A stretch of 64,000 bases of DNA from NCBI GenBank assembly GCA_900315315.1, contig OMYT01000006.1, forward strand, positions 1 to 64,000, given 5' to 3'. The notes under the pieces are model-generated. The model was not told where the DNA came from. It worked only from the letters and a program-made list of their open reading frames with translations, and made no database searches. Source of the stretch: an uncultured Eubacteriales bacterium. GTDB taxonomy: Bacteria > Bacillota > Clostridia > Christensenellales > Aristaeellaceae. Shown in pieces: positions 44,296 through 52,350 of this stretch. The position numbers and the translations under genes are program-made. The number at the start of each line of letters is the position of its first letter. Within the stretch, counting starts at the first letter, position 1.

Positions 44296-45369
44296 TTACA
44301 GGGTGATCAACTGCTTGTCCGCCGTCGTCAGCGGGACGCAGCCGTTTTCCTTAACCAGGCAGGTGTTTTCGATCCGTACGCCGCCCACGCCGGGCAGGTA
44401 GATGCCGGGTTCCACAGTGATCACAACGCCGGCGGCCAGCACGTCCTTGCAGGTCTGGCTCAGCCGCGGATCCTCATGAATATCGATACCCACGGAATGT
44501 CCCAGCCCGTGACCGAAACGTCCCGCATATCCCCGGGCGTCAATGTAATCCCGGGCAAGCTTGTCGATATCGCAGCCTTTTTTGCCTGCCATCAGGGCTT
44601 CCTCGCACATCGTCTGCGCCCGCAGGACCGTCTCGTAGACCTTCCGCATTTCCGGGGACGGCTGCCCCAGCGCAACCGTTCGGGTCATATCGCTGCAGTA
44701 TCCGCCGACCTTTGCCCCGAAATCCATGGTAATCATGTCGCCGTTTTTCAGCTTCCGGCTGCCGGGAATCGCATGGCACAGGCTGCCGTTTTCACCGGAG
44801 GCGATGATCGTGTCAAAGGCCATTTCATCCGCGCCCAGCCGCAGCATTGTAAAGTCCAGTTCGATCTGCAGTTCCTTCTCGGTCATGCCTTCCCGGATCT
44901 TCGGCAGGATCGCGTTGAATGCCTCGCTGGTGATGTCGCAGGCTTTGCGGATCGCCAGCACTTCGGTCTGGCTTTTGATCTCGCGCAGCTTCTGGACAGC
45001 TTTGTTCAGCGGCATACAGGAGATTTCCTCCCCGACTGCGGCCCGCAGCTTCTCAAAATCGTCCACCGGCAGATAATTGGTCTCCGCCCGGAGCTCATCA
45101 ATCCCGTCCGCCTTCGCCAGTTCCGCCAGGACCTGGTTGTGGTTCCGCCCCTGCTCGGTCATCTCCACCCGGAAACCGGGCGCCTGGCGTTCCGCCTGCT
45201 CGGTATACCGGAAATCGGTGATGATGACCCGCTGTTCCTCGGAAAGATAGACAAGCCCTTCTCCCGTATATCCTTCCGTCAGGTAGAACATATTGGACGG
45301 ATCATGCAGCACAACCGCCGTTCTGGGGCCGGCATGCAGATGATTCAACAGCCGTTCTGCCGCCGTCAA
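44296..45369 (-). CDS. pepP: M24 Xaa-Pro aminopeptidase/dipeptidase
   Basis: 357 residues. An N-terminal creatinase-like domain (TAVVLHDPSNMFYLTEGYTGEG) is followed by the pita-bread domain with metal ligands Asp/Asp (MDFGAKVGGYCSDMTRTV), His (FGHGLGHSVGIDIHE), Glu (ITVEPGIYLPG) and Glu (GGVRIENTCLV). It removes residues before proline in cytosolic peptides. The start is TTG at 45369, with GGCGGGA close upstream; there is no good ATG nearby. Its pairing with efp is common in Firmicutes. PepQ-type dipeptidase is the alternative name. Confidence 0.9.
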   Translation of the reverse strand: MTAAERLLNHLHAGPRTAVVLHDPSNMFYLTEGYTGEGLVYLSEEQRVIITDFRYTEQAERQAPGFRVEMTEQGRNHNQVLAELAKADGIDELRAETNYLPVDDFEKLRAAVGEEISCMPLNKAVQKLREIKSQTEVLAIRKACDITSEAFNAILPKIREGMTEKELQIELDFTMLRLGADEMAFDTIIASGENGSLCHAIPGSRKLKNGDMITMDFGAKVGGYCSDMTRTVALGQPSPEMRKVYETVLRAQTMCEEALMAGKKGCDIDKLARDYIDARGYAGRFGHGLGHSVGIDIHEDPRLSQTCKDVLAAGVVITVEPGIYLPGVGGVRIENTCLVKENGCVPLTTADKQLITL

Positions 45370-45488
45370 AAGAATCCCGCCTTTCCGAATGAAATCCGAA
45401 CGGATCCGAAATCATCCGCCGCGGAAACATCCAACCGTTAGTTTACCATATCCGTCGTGATTTGAAAAGGAAAAATTGGACGCCCGGA

Positions 45489-46982
45489 TCAGCCGAACTG
45501 TTCCAGCACCGCGGGACCCATGGCATCCCGTTCGCAGACCGCCGTGTGGCGGACCGGCAGATCCCGAAGTTCGCGCACCTGTTTCGGCATCGGCATACCG
45601 GTCAGGCGCTCCAGTTCCTCGCTGCAGGCAAAGGGATCCAGATCTTTTACGGCATCCTCGCCCGCCACGCCGCGCAGCACATCCGCTGCGAACTTATAGG
45701 GGCTCGCGGTGGAGAGAAGAACTGTCACCGTCGGGTCGTTCTTCCGAATGCGGTACTGGCGCAGCACATGGGAGCCGACAGCCGTATGCGGATCCATCAG
45801 GTACTGGTTCTCATGGAACTGTTTCCGGATTTCCAGCAGCGTATCCTTGTTGTCAGCACAGTCTCCCCAGAACACATCCTGGATCCAGTCCCTGCGCTGA
45901 TCTCCCACGGAGTAGCTGCCGCATTCCTTCAGCTGGTTCATCCAAACGCGGATCAGCCCGCCATCCCTGTCCGCTGCCTCGTAAAGCAGACGCTCCAGGT
46001 TGGAGGATACCAGGATGTCCATGCTTGGGCTGAGCGTCCTGAAGAAGGTGCGGTGGGTGGAATAGATGCCCGTGTTCAGGAAATCCGTCAGCACATTGTT
46101 GCGGTTGCTGGCGCAGATCAGCCTGTTGACCGGCAGACCCATGTTCCGGGCATAATACCCCGCCAGGATATCGCCGAAGTTTCCGGTCGGCACACAGAAA
46201 TTGACCGGATCCCCGGGCGTGATGGCATGTGAATTGACCAGATCTGCATAGGCGGAGAAGTAGTATACGATCTGCGGCACCAGGCGGCCGAAATTGATCG
46301 AGTTGGCGGAGGACAGGACCTTGCCCTTCCCGTTCATCTCCTGCGCGAAGGTTTCCGAAGAAAACAGTTCCTTCACGCCGGTCTGGGCGTCGTCAAAGTT
46401 CCCCTTCACGGCGATCACATGGGTATTGTTCCCCCCGGTGGTCACCATCTGCAGTTTCTGCACATCGCTGACGCCGTCCAGCGGATAAAACACGGTGCAG
46501 CTGGTTCCCTCCACGTCGCGGAAACCTTCCAGCGCGGCTTTGCCTGTATCGCCGCTGGTCGCCACCAGGATGCTGACTTCCCGCTTCTCGCCGTTCTTCA
46601 GGGCGGCAAGCTTCATCAGGTGCGGAAGCAGTTGAAGCGCAATGTCCTTGAAGGCCAGCGTCGGGCCGTGGAACAGCTCCATGATCCAGGTGGAGTCGTC
46701 GATCTGCTTCAGCGGCGTAATCCGCGGATCATCGAACCGTTCCAGGCTGTAGGCCGCGCGGACAGCCTGCTCGATCTCCGTGGAGGTATAATCCTCCAGG
46801 TAGGCCTTCAGCACATCCGCCGCACGTCCTGCATAATCTTTGCTGAACAGACTGTCCATCTGTTCCGCCGTGAATGCCGGAAACATGGCGGGGACATAGA
46901 GGCCGCCGTCCGGCGCCAGTCCGCGCAGGATCGCCTGGCTGGCAATCACGCAGCTTTCGCCGCGGGTGGAAAAGAATGCCAT
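45489..46982 (-). CDS. thrC: Threonine synthase
   Basis: 497 residues, the length of the long bacterial form. It shows FFSTRGESCVIASQAILRGLAPDGGLYVP at its start, PLP lysine in FHGPTLAFKDIALQLLP, phosphate loop ATSGDTGKAALEGF and PTGNFGDILAGYYAR. It converts O-phosphohomoserine to threonine. The true start is ATG 46982, after GGGAG; the longer frame to 47270 runs through a terminator and the neighbouring gene. No other threonine gene is adjacent, and no attenuator or T-box is seen in its 80-base leader. Confidence 0.95.
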   Translation of the reverse strand: MAFFSTRGESCVIASQAILRGLAPDGGLYVPAMFPAFTAEQMDSLFSKDYAGRAADVLKAYLEDYTSTEIEQAVRAAYSLERFDDPRITPLKQIDDSTWIMELFHGPTLAFKDIALQLLPHLMKLAALKNGEKREVSILVATSGDTGKAALEGFRDVEGTSCTVFYPLDGVSDVQKLQMVTTGGNNTHVIAVKGNFDDAQTGVKELFSSETFAQEMNGKGKVLSSANSINFGRLVPQIVYYFSAYADLVNSHAITPGDPVNFCVPTGNFGDILAGYYARNMGLPVNRLICASNRNNVLTDFLNTGIYSTHRTFFRTLSPSMDILVSSNLERLLYEAADRDGGLIRVWMNQLKECGSYSVGDQRRDWIQDVFWGDCADNKDTLLEIRKQFHENQYLMDPHTAVGSHVLRQYRIRKNDPTVTVLLSTASPYKFAADVLRGVAGEDAVKDLDPFACSEELERLTGMPMPKQVRELRDLPVRHTAVCERDAMGPAVLEQFG

Positions 46983-47007
46983 TGATTGATCACTCCCTGT
47001 CTTGATT

Positions 47008-47039
47008 TCAAAAAGCCTTCCCCTGTACAGAGGGGAAGG
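47008..47039 (-). terminator. Terminator between the P-loop gene and thrC
   Basis: On the minus strand CCTTCCCCT pairs with AGGGGAAGG, followed by CTTTTTG. Confidence 0.85.
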
Positions 47040-47065
47040 TGGCCAAAGGCCGATGAAGTGTTCGT

Positions 47066-47476
47066 TCAGATCAGATACTGTTTCAGGAAATCCGGCAGTT
47101 CTTCCGGATCGGCACTCAGGCTCAGGACGAAGTCCACATCCTGCCTGGATCCGAGATCCTTGAGCACGTTCACAATCGGCTCCGTGTCCGCCAGTTCGGT
47201 ATGGCAGAGCTTGAGGAATGCGTCGATGAAGACTGTGCCGACGTCGAAATTGGAGGAAAGGATACCGCACAGGAAGCCGATAAACATATCGGCGCTGTGA
47301 ATATGATATTCTTCGGCGTTGATGAACCGGACTTTCCGGTCCACGTCGAACATGTAGCGATTGTCGTCATCCAGAAAGACCACGTCGTGCGCAGCTTCCC
47401 GGGCAGTGGTATTGGTCAGGTCAATCAGCCGCTTCGTTTTGCCGGAGCCCTTCTTGCCTGCGATTACCTGTATCAT
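47066..47476 (-). CDS. Small P-loop ATPase-like protein
   Basis: 136 residues. A Walker A motif opens the protein (MIQVIAGKKGSGKTKRLI), and strands VVFLDDDNRYMF and GTVFIDAFLKLC could supply a Walker B aspartate. The C-terminus (DFVLSLSADPEELPDFLKQYLI) resembles a switch region. I recognise it only as a conserved nucleotide-binding protein of Clostridia, with no assigned role. AGGAGG precedes the ATG. It is a single gene between a prohibitin-like gene and thrC. Confidence 0.8.
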   Translation of the reverse strand: MIQVIAGKKGSGKTKRLIDLTNTTAREAAHDVVFLDDDNRYMFDVDRKVRFINAEEYHIHSADMFIGFLCGILSSNFDVGTVFIDAFLKLCHTELADTEPIVNVLKDLGSRQDVDFVLSLSADPEELPDFLKQYLI

Positions 47477-47575
47477 GGGGATACGCCTCCTTTATGGGTT
47501 TTTCTCTGGGTTTATTATACGCCACTTTTCTTTTTCACGCAACGTGTTTTTCCTTTGTTCTCCCGTGAACAGGGA

Positions 47576-47605
47576 AAACGGGGTCCTGCAATGACCGCAG
47601 GACCC
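47576..47605 (-). terminator. Terminator after the prohibitin-like gene
   Basis: GGGTCCTGC and GCAGGACCC pair; on the minus strand CGTTTTCC follows. Confidence 0.75.
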
Positions 47606-47621
47606 TGCCATGGCTCCGGGT

Positions 47622-48518
47622 TTATTCGTTTGAGCTGTTCGTCTTCGTTTCCTCTTCGCCGCCCAGGTTCAGGATCGGCACCGTGGAGGAACCCTCCCCC
47701 GCCATGTAGGCAGGCAGTTTGCCGTCCCAGGCCTTGACTTCGTTGAACCGGATCAGGTTCTCCGTCAGGGATTCGGCAATCTTCTTGTTAGCTTCCGCCT
47801 CCGCTTCGCTGCGCACCTGCAGGGCGTAGGCATCCGCGTCCGCGTTGATCTTGGCCACACTGGCTTCCGCTTCGGCGTTGATGCGTTTCCGCTCGGCCTG
47901 CTGCTGGGTTTCCATCGTCATCTGGCCCTGCTCGATTTCCGCCTGCAGTTTCTTTTGCGCAGCCACCTGCTTGGCTTCGACCGCGTCGGTGAAAGCGTCG
48001 GTGAAATCCAGGTTCTCAATGCTTACGCTGATCACGTTGATGCCGTACTGGTCCAGCTCGGCATGCAGCCCTTCGCGGATCGCCTCACTCAGCCGCTGGC
48101 GGTTCGCCACCAGGTTCTCGGCCGTGTATTTGCTGAATACACCCTTGGTAATTTCCAGCATCCGGGGATAAACCAGTTTGTTGAAGTAGTCCGTGCCGAC
48201 TTCCTTGAACAGGTTCATGGCCGTGCTCTTGTTGATCGCGTAGTTGATCGAACCGATGATGTTCACCTGCTGGATGTCGCTGGAGAAGGCTTCCGTGGTG
48301 AAAGTATCCTTCTGCTCCCGGTTGTCCATGGAAATAATCTTCTGGAAGGGTGTCTTGAAATGGAATCCCGCCTCCAGGGTCATATCCTCCACCTTGCCGA
48401 ACGTTGTCACAATTCCGGTATATCCGGTCTGCACCGTTGCCGTGCAGGTCAGCACCACAAGCAGCACAACCGCCGCCGCGGCGATCAGAATGATCATTCC
48501 CTTCTTCATGTTCTTCAT
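47622..48518 (-). CDS. Prohibitin-like SPFH membrane protein
   Basis: 298 residues. One N-terminal membrane segment (MIILIAAAAVVLLVVLTCTA) is followed by the SPFH domain (TGIVTTFGKVEDMTLEAGFHFKTPFQ, SSDIQQVNIIGSINYAI, ISVSIENLDFTDAFTDAVEAKQVA) and a long helix (about 180-255) rich in Glu/Ala/Lys. SPFH proteins form large ring or cage assemblies on membranes and modulate proteases. The tail is short and acidic. It is transcribed alone between terminators. Confidence 0.92.
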   Translation of the reverse strand: MKNMKKGMIILIAAAAVVLLVVLTCTATVQTGYTGIVTTFGKVEDMTLEAGFHFKTPFQKIISMDNREQKDTFTTEAFSSDIQQVNIIGSINYAINKSTAMNLFKEVGTDYFNKLVYPRMLEITKGVFSKYTAENLVANRQRLSEAIREGLHAELDQYGINVISVSIENLDFTDAFTDAVEAKQVAAQKKLQAEIEQGQMTMETQQQAERKRINAEAEASVAKINADADAYALQVRSEAEAEANKKIAESLTENLIRFNEVKAWDGKLPAYMAGEGSSTVPILNLGGEEETKTNSSNE

Positions 48519-48606
48519 GGGTTCTCAGTCCTTTCCTTTGGGTCCGCCCGCCTCCGGGCTCATGCAGCCGGGCCGTTTCCCGGTCTGTGAGGACATTATA
48601 CCCATC

Positions 48607-48651
48607 AAAAAACCCCGGATAAACGACGTTCTCCGCCATTTATCCGGGGTT
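48607..48651. terminator. Terminator after the DegV gene
   Basis: AACCCCGGATAAA pairs with TTTATCCGGGGTT (13 bp), with T-runs on either strand. Confidence 0.88.
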
Positions 48652-48718
48652 ATTTTTCCATTTCTGTAATTCTTCTTATCCCCTCATTCGTTACCGGTTA
48701 ATCTCTCTTTGTTGCGAC

Positions 48719-48754
48719 CCGAAGGGGGTATGGGGGGCGATCGGAAAGCCCCCT
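48719..48754 (+). repeat. GATCGGAAA hairpin repeat
   Basis: CCGAAGGGGG box and GGGGGC/GCCCCC stem; antisense to the DegV gene, which ends 5 bases away. Confidence 0.87.
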
Positions 48755-48758
48755 TTCC

Positions 48759-49622
48759 TCATCTCTCGGTGCCGACAAAGAACAGCGCCAGCGTCCCGGG
48801 CCCGGAATGCGCTCCGATGACCGATCCTACGTAGGTAATCAGATCCACCTTCTTGTTGTACTCCTTCTCCAGGATCTCCTTCAGCATCTCCGCGTCCTCG
48901 ATGCAGTCGCCGTGGGAGATAAAGATCGGTGAATGCGGCACGATCGTCTCGCCCAGCATCTCCGCCATCTTCCGGATGGACTTTTTCCGCCCGCGCACCT
49001 GGGTCACCTTGATCAGATGGCCTTCATTGTCCACGTGCAGCACCGGCTTGACGTTCAGCGCGGTACCCAGCAGCGCCGTGGTCCTGCTGATCCGCCCTCC
49101 GCGTTTCAGGTAAACAAGGTCTTCCACCGTAAACCAATGGCAGACATGCAGCAGATCCGCTTCCAGCGCCTTGGCATTCTCTTCCAGGCTCATCCCCTTG
49201 TCCCGGTTCTGCACCGCCAGGTAGACAAACAGGCCTTGGCCCGCGGAAGCCGCCAGTGAATCGATTACGACGATCTTCCGTTCCGGATACTTTTCCTGCA
49301 GCTGTGCGGCTACCTTTTTCCCGTTCTCGCAGGTCACGCTCAGGCCGCTGGAAAATGCCAGGTACAGAATATCCTTTCCCGCTTCCAGAATAGGGGTGAA
49401 TGTCCGGATAAACCGGTCCTCATTCACGCTGGAAGTCTTTGCAATACGCCCGTCGCGCATAGCCTTATAGAATTCCTTGATCGGTTCCTCATGGTCCAGC
49501 TGTTCCTTCCCCGTGTCCGTGAACAGAAAGGCCAGGGGGATCATCTCCACCTTCCACTCTGCCAGCTTTTCGGGCAGGATATCGCATGCGGAATCCGTAA
49601 CCAGAACATAGTTCTCTGCCAT
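48759..49622 (-). CDS. DegV-family fatty-acid-binding protein
   Basis: 287 residues. Typical signatures are YVLVTDSACDILPEKL, TSSVNEDRFIRTFTPIL, LYLAFSSGLSVTCENGK, VIDSLAASAGQGLF, YLKRGGRISR and GAHSGPGTLALFFVG. DegV proteins (FakB-like) hold a fatty acid for phosphorylation by FakA; whether this one serves FakA is unknown, since no fakA is in the window. ATG 49622 is preferred because AGGAGG is placed correctly. A consensus promoter lies upstream, divergent from that of the paaK leader. Confidence 0.92.
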   Translation of the reverse strand: MAENYVLVTDSACDILPEKLAEWKVEMIPLAFLFTDTGKEQLDHEEPIKEFYKAMRDGRIAKTSSVNEDRFIRTFTPILEAGKDILYLAFSSGLSVTCENGKKVAAQLQEKYPERKIVVIDSLAASAGQGLFVYLAVQNRDKGMSLEENAKALEADLLHVCHWFTVEDLVYLKRGGRISRTTALLGTALNVKPVLHVDNEGHLIKVTQVRGRKKSIRKMAEMLGETIVPHSPIFISHGDCIEDAEMLKEILEKEYNKKVDLITYVGSVIGAHSGPGTLALFFVGTER

Positions 49623-49673
49623 GATGTTTCCTCCTGTGCCGGCATGAATCATCTCAGCGCCGACAACTTAAAA

Positions 49674-49702
49674 AATATATCATTCCCCCCCTTATCTGTC
49701 AA
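49674..49702 (-). promoter_or_regulatory. Promoter of the DegV gene
   Basis: On the minus strand TTGACA, 17 bases, TATATT. Confidence 0.78.
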
Positions 49703-49737
49703 CTGAAGGAAAAACAATCGGAATACAAAGTAAACAG

Positions 49738-49766
49738 TTGACAAGCCGCATCCGCTGGCTTATCAT
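49738..49766 (+). promoter_or_regulatory. Promoter of the paaK leader
   Basis: TTGACA (49738-49743), a 17-base spacer and TATCAT (49761-49766). Transcription would start near 49773, about 36 bases before the leader peptide. Confidence 0.82.
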
Positions 49767-49808
49767 TTCCGCAATGGCACGGTTTCCGTGCGGAGAGGAG
49801 AATCCCCC

Positions 49809-49856
49809 ATGAGGTTGTACACTGCTTTCTTCTTTAGCAGGTCAGCGATGGATTAA
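49809..49856 (+). CDS. Phenylalanine-type leader peptide
   Basis: A 15-codon ORF encoding MRLYTAFFFSRSAMD, too short for gene finders. GAGAGGAG lies 8 bases before its ATG, an excellent ribosome site. Codons 7-9 are TTC TTC TTT (three Phe in a row), with one Tyr at codon 4. The Phe codons sit in the loop of a small CTGCT/AGCAG hairpin. The end of the ORF overlaps the 5' arm of the antiterminator, as in ribosome-mediated attenuators such as pheL of E. coli. Sense and position, not length, make it convincing. Confidence 0.82.
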   Translation: MRLYTAFFFSRSAMD

Positions 49857-49919
49857 ACAGACGCCGCAAGCGTTTTGAATCCACCGCCTTTTGAGTTGGA
49901 AAAGGCGGTGGTTTTTTTT
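49844..49919 (+). promoter_or_regulatory. Transcription attenuator of the paaK operon
   Basis: GCGATGGATT (49844-49853) can pair with AATCCACCGC (49878-49887), 9 of 10 pairs, forming an antiterminator. This excludes the terminator below, whose 5' arm overlaps it. A ribosome stalled at the Phe codons (49827-49835) would leave the antiterminator free to form; one reaching the stop codon would cover its 5' arm. Confidence 0.8.
49881..49919 (+). terminator. Intrinsic terminator of the attenuator
   Basis: CCACCGCCTTTT pairs perfectly with AAAAGGCGGTGG (12 bp, 7-base loop), followed by eight T. It lies between the leader peptide and the ligase gene. Confidence 0.93.
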
Positions 49920-50007
49920 GAAGAGCCTACCGCGCTTCATCTGCCCGTCGCTGACCATTCCCAGCGTATCCTTCCAACACATTAAAATCAAGGAGGTACC
50001 CTGTACC

Positions 50008-51312
50008 ATGGCACAGTATTACCAGCCGGAGATCGAAACCGCGCCGCGGGAGAAGATCCTGGAGATGCAGAATGAGAAAATCGTTAAACAGGTCCGTCAT
50101 GTCTGGGACAACGTGCCCTATTACCGTCACCTGATGGAAAAGAAGGGCATTACCCCGGAAGATATCAAAAGTGTAGATGATATCCGCAAGCTTCCCTTCC
50201 TCAGCAAGGACGATCTGCGGGAAACCTATCCCTACGGCCTGCTGGGCACAGACCTGAAAGACTGTGTCCGGATCCATTCCACTTCCGGTACCACCGGCAA
50301 GCGCGTAGTCGCCTTCTATACCCAGCACGATATTGACCTGTGGGAGGACTGCACGGCCCGCGCCATCGTCGCCGCCGGCGGCACCAAAGAGGACGTCGTC
50401 CAGGTCTGCTACGGCTACGGCCTGTTCACCGGCGGTTCCGGCCTCCACGGCGGCTCCCATAAAGTCGGCTGCCTGACCCTGCCCATGTCCTCCGGCAACA
50501 CCGATCGCCAGATCCAGTTCATGATGGATCTGAGCGCCACCATCCTCTGCTGCACCCCCTCCTATGCCGCCTATATCGGCGAGGCCCTGGCGGAACAGGG
50601 GATTAAGCCGGAAGACAACAGCCTGAAAGCCGGTATCTTCGGTGCCGAACCCTGGACGGAGGAAATGCGGCAGGAAATCGAGAAAAGTTTAGGCATCAAG
50701 GCATACGATATCTACGGCCTGACGGAAACCAGCGGCCCCGGGGTTGCCTTCGAGTGCGAAGAGCAAAAAGGCATGCACATCAACGAGGACCATTTCTATG
50801 CAGAAATCATTGATCCGGATACCGGCGAGGTTCTGCCGGAAGGCTCCAAGGGCGAGCTGGTCTTCACTTCCCTGGACAAGGAAGCCTTCCCGCTCCTGCG
50901 GTACCGCACCAAGGACATCTGTGTTCTGAACCGGACACCCTGCTCCTGCGGCCGGACCCATGTGCGCATGTGCAAGCCGATGGGCCGCAGCGATGACATG
51001 ATGATCATCCGCGGCGTCAATGTCTTCCCGAGCCAGATCGAGACCGTGCTCCTGAAGGAAGGCTATACGCCGAACTATCAGATTGTGGTGGACCGCGAGC
51101 GGAATACCGATACCTTCGACATCTTTGTCGAGGTCGCGCCGGATCAGTTCTCCGATCTGATGAGCCACATCCAGCGGATGGAAAAGAGCCTTGAATCTGC
51201 CCTGCGCACCATGCTCGGCATCGGGCCCAAGGTCCATCTTGTTGCCCCCAAGACCATTACCCGCAGCGAAGGCAAAGCCGTCCGCGTCATCGACAAACGC
51301 AAGCTACACTGA
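50008..51312 (+). CDS. paaK: Phenylacetate-CoA ligase
   Basis: 434 residues, adenylate-forming family. It shows the P-loop STSGTTGKRVVAFYT, GYGLFTGGSGLHGG, the A5 motif YDIYGLTETSGPG, LLRYRTKDICVLN, the hinge GRSDDMMIIRGVNVFPSQIE and TRSEGKAVRV near the end. It joins phenylacetate (or another arylacetate) to CoA with ATP. AAGGAGG precedes ATG 50008; the longer frame to 49891 runs through the terminator. Its Phe attenuator and ACT-protein neighbour tie it to aromatic amino acids. In rumen anaerobes phenylacetyl-CoA can be reductively carboxylated to phenylpyruvate for Phe synthesis; the oxidoreductase needed is not in the window. Confidence 0.93.
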   Translation: MAQYYQPEIETAPREKILEMQNEKIVKQVRHVWDNVPYYRHLMEKKGITPEDIKSVDDIRKLPFLSKDDLRETYPYGLLGTDLKDCVRIHSTSGTTGKRVVAFYTQHDIDLWEDCTARAIVAAGGTKEDVVQVCYGYGLFTGGSGLHGGSHKVGCLTLPMSSGNTDRQIQFMMDLSATILCCTPSYAAYIGEALAEQGIKPEDNSLKAGIFGAEPWTEEMRQEIEKSLGIKAYDIYGLTETSGPGVAFECEEQKGMHINEDHFYAEIIDPDTGEVLPEGSKGELVFTSLDKEAFPLLRYRTKDICVLNRTPCSCGRTHVRMCKPMGRSDDMMIIRGVNVFPSQIETVLLKEGYTPNYQIVVDRERNTDTFDIFVEVAPDQFSDLMSHIQRMEKSLESALRTMLGIGPKVHLVAPKTITRSEGKAVRVIDKRKLH

Positions 51313-51346
51313 CCGAAGGGGTCTGGGGGCGATCGGAAAGTCCCCA
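51313..51346 (+). repeat. GATCGGAAA hairpin repeat
   Basis: Stem CTGGGG / CCCCAG with one G-T pair next to the loop. It begins at the paaK stop codon, inside the operon. Confidence 0.85.
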
Positions 51347-51377
51347 GAAGACTAAGACAGAAATACGGGAGGTATTT

Positions 51378-51803
51378 ATGGCTATTACACAGTTATCCAT
51401 CTTCCTGATGAACCAGCCCGGCGCGCTGGTAGATGCAGTAAGCGCCATTTCCGGTGCCGGAGCAAACATCCGGGCCATGAGCCTTGCCGAAGCCAATGAC
51501 TTCGGAATCCTGCGGATCATCGTGTCTGATTCCGACAAGATCTGCAAACTGCTGGGCGACAAGTACCTGATTTCCAAAACAGAAGTTGTGGCCGCCCGGA
51601 TGAGCGACCGCAGCGGTGCCCTCTATCCGATCCTGGTCGCCCTGAGCGATGCCAACATCAACATCGAGTACATGTATGCCTTTACCGGTTCCGATGCAGA
51701 CGAAGCCTACGTCGTCTTCCGCGTCAATGATGTAAAAACCGCCGAGGCTGTCCTCAACTCCAACGGCGTCAGCACCCTTTCCGACGAAAGTTTGAAACTG
51801 TAA
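51378..51803 (+). CDS. Tandem ACT-domain protein
   Basis: 141 residues made of two ACT domains (about 4-70: QLSIFLMNQPGALVDAVSAI; about 72-138: SDRSGALYPILVALSDANINIEYMYAF). ACT domains bind amino acids. Stand-alone tandem ACT proteins often accompany paaK and indolepyruvate/phenylpyruvate ferredoxin oxidoreductase genes in anaerobes. This one follows paaK after 65 bases with only a hairpin repeat between, so it shares the attenuator. It may sense Phe at protein level. CGGGAGG precedes the ATG. Confidence 0.9.
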   Translation: MAITQLSIFLMNQPGALVDAVSAISGAGANIRAMSLAEANDFGILRIIVSDSDKICKLLGDKYLISKTEVVAARMSDRSGALYPILVALSDANINIEYMYAFTGSDADEAYVVFRVNDVKTAEAVLNSNGVSTLSDESLKL

Positions 51804-51907
51804 AAGTGTCTTGTATTTTCTCGGTATTTCATCTTCAAAATACCGAAAAAACGGCTGAAGCCCTTGAAATTTGCACCTTTTGGTAAACTTTCGCCTATTG
51901 TATCCCA

Positions 51908-51936
51908 TTGTTTCGCGCGCGTATATATGTTATATT
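51908..51936 (+). promoter_or_regulatory. Promoter of the 52002 gene
   Basis: TTGTTT, 17 bases, TATATT. The leader that follows holds a CCGCGGAA/TTCCGCGG hairpin at about 51942-51961. Confidence 0.65.
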
Positions 51937-52001
51937 ATGCCCCGCGGAACAGATTCCGCGGTTCATTTTGATCAGGCGCGCAGCGCGAAAGGAAGAGGAA
52001 A

Positions 52002-52229
52002 ATGAAGAAGGTTATTTGCAAGGTCGAGTACGATACCGAAGCTTCCGAACTGATCCAGAAGAAAGTTTTCGGCGTGTTCGGCGACCCCAAGGGCTATGAA
52101 GAGTCCCTGTACAAGACCCAGGAGGGCAAGTTCTTCCTGTACGGTCTGGGCGGCACTGAGTCTCCCTACCCGGAAGAGACCATCAAGCGGCTGGCCGCTG
52201 ATAAGGTCAAGGCCTGGCAGAAGGCGTAA
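52002..52229 (+). CDS. Small conserved-looking protein of unknown function
   Basis: 75 residues, MKKVICKVEYDTEASELIQKK at the start and a GLGGTESPYPEETIKRL segment later. It has no signal peptide, membrane segment or known domain. Codon use is strong and typical for the genome. It has its own promoter, a hairpin leader, AAGGAAGAGG before the ATG and its own terminator, which suggests a well-expressed single gene. I do not recognise the family. Confidence 0.8.
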   Translation: MKKVICKVEYDTEASELIQKKVFGVFGDPKGYEESLYKTQEGKFFLYGLGGTESPYPEETIKRLAADKVKAWQKA

Positions 52230-52241
52230 TCATACGCTTAC

Positions 52242-52271
52242 AAACCGTCCGGCGATTCGCCGGGCGGTTTT
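52242..52271 (+). terminator. Terminator of the 52002 gene
   Basis: AACCGTCCGGCG pairs with CGCCGGGCGGTT around ATT, followed by TTCTGTT. Confidence 0.85.
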
Positions 52272-52350
52272 CTGTTGCCTGTCTTTCTTGCAAATACTAT
52301 CCCCAAACGGGTATAATACGGATGTAAATGATTTCACAGGGAGGTGCCGT

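Noticed and set aside
49623-50007. T-box riboswitch before paaK
   Set aside because: No T-box sequence or long specifier stem; the short leader ORF with Phe codons explains the terminator better.
51829-51852. CGGTATTT/AAATACCG hairpin after the ACT gene as terminator
   Set aside because: It is followed by A, not T, on the plus strand and no gene reads into it from the minus strand; role unclear.
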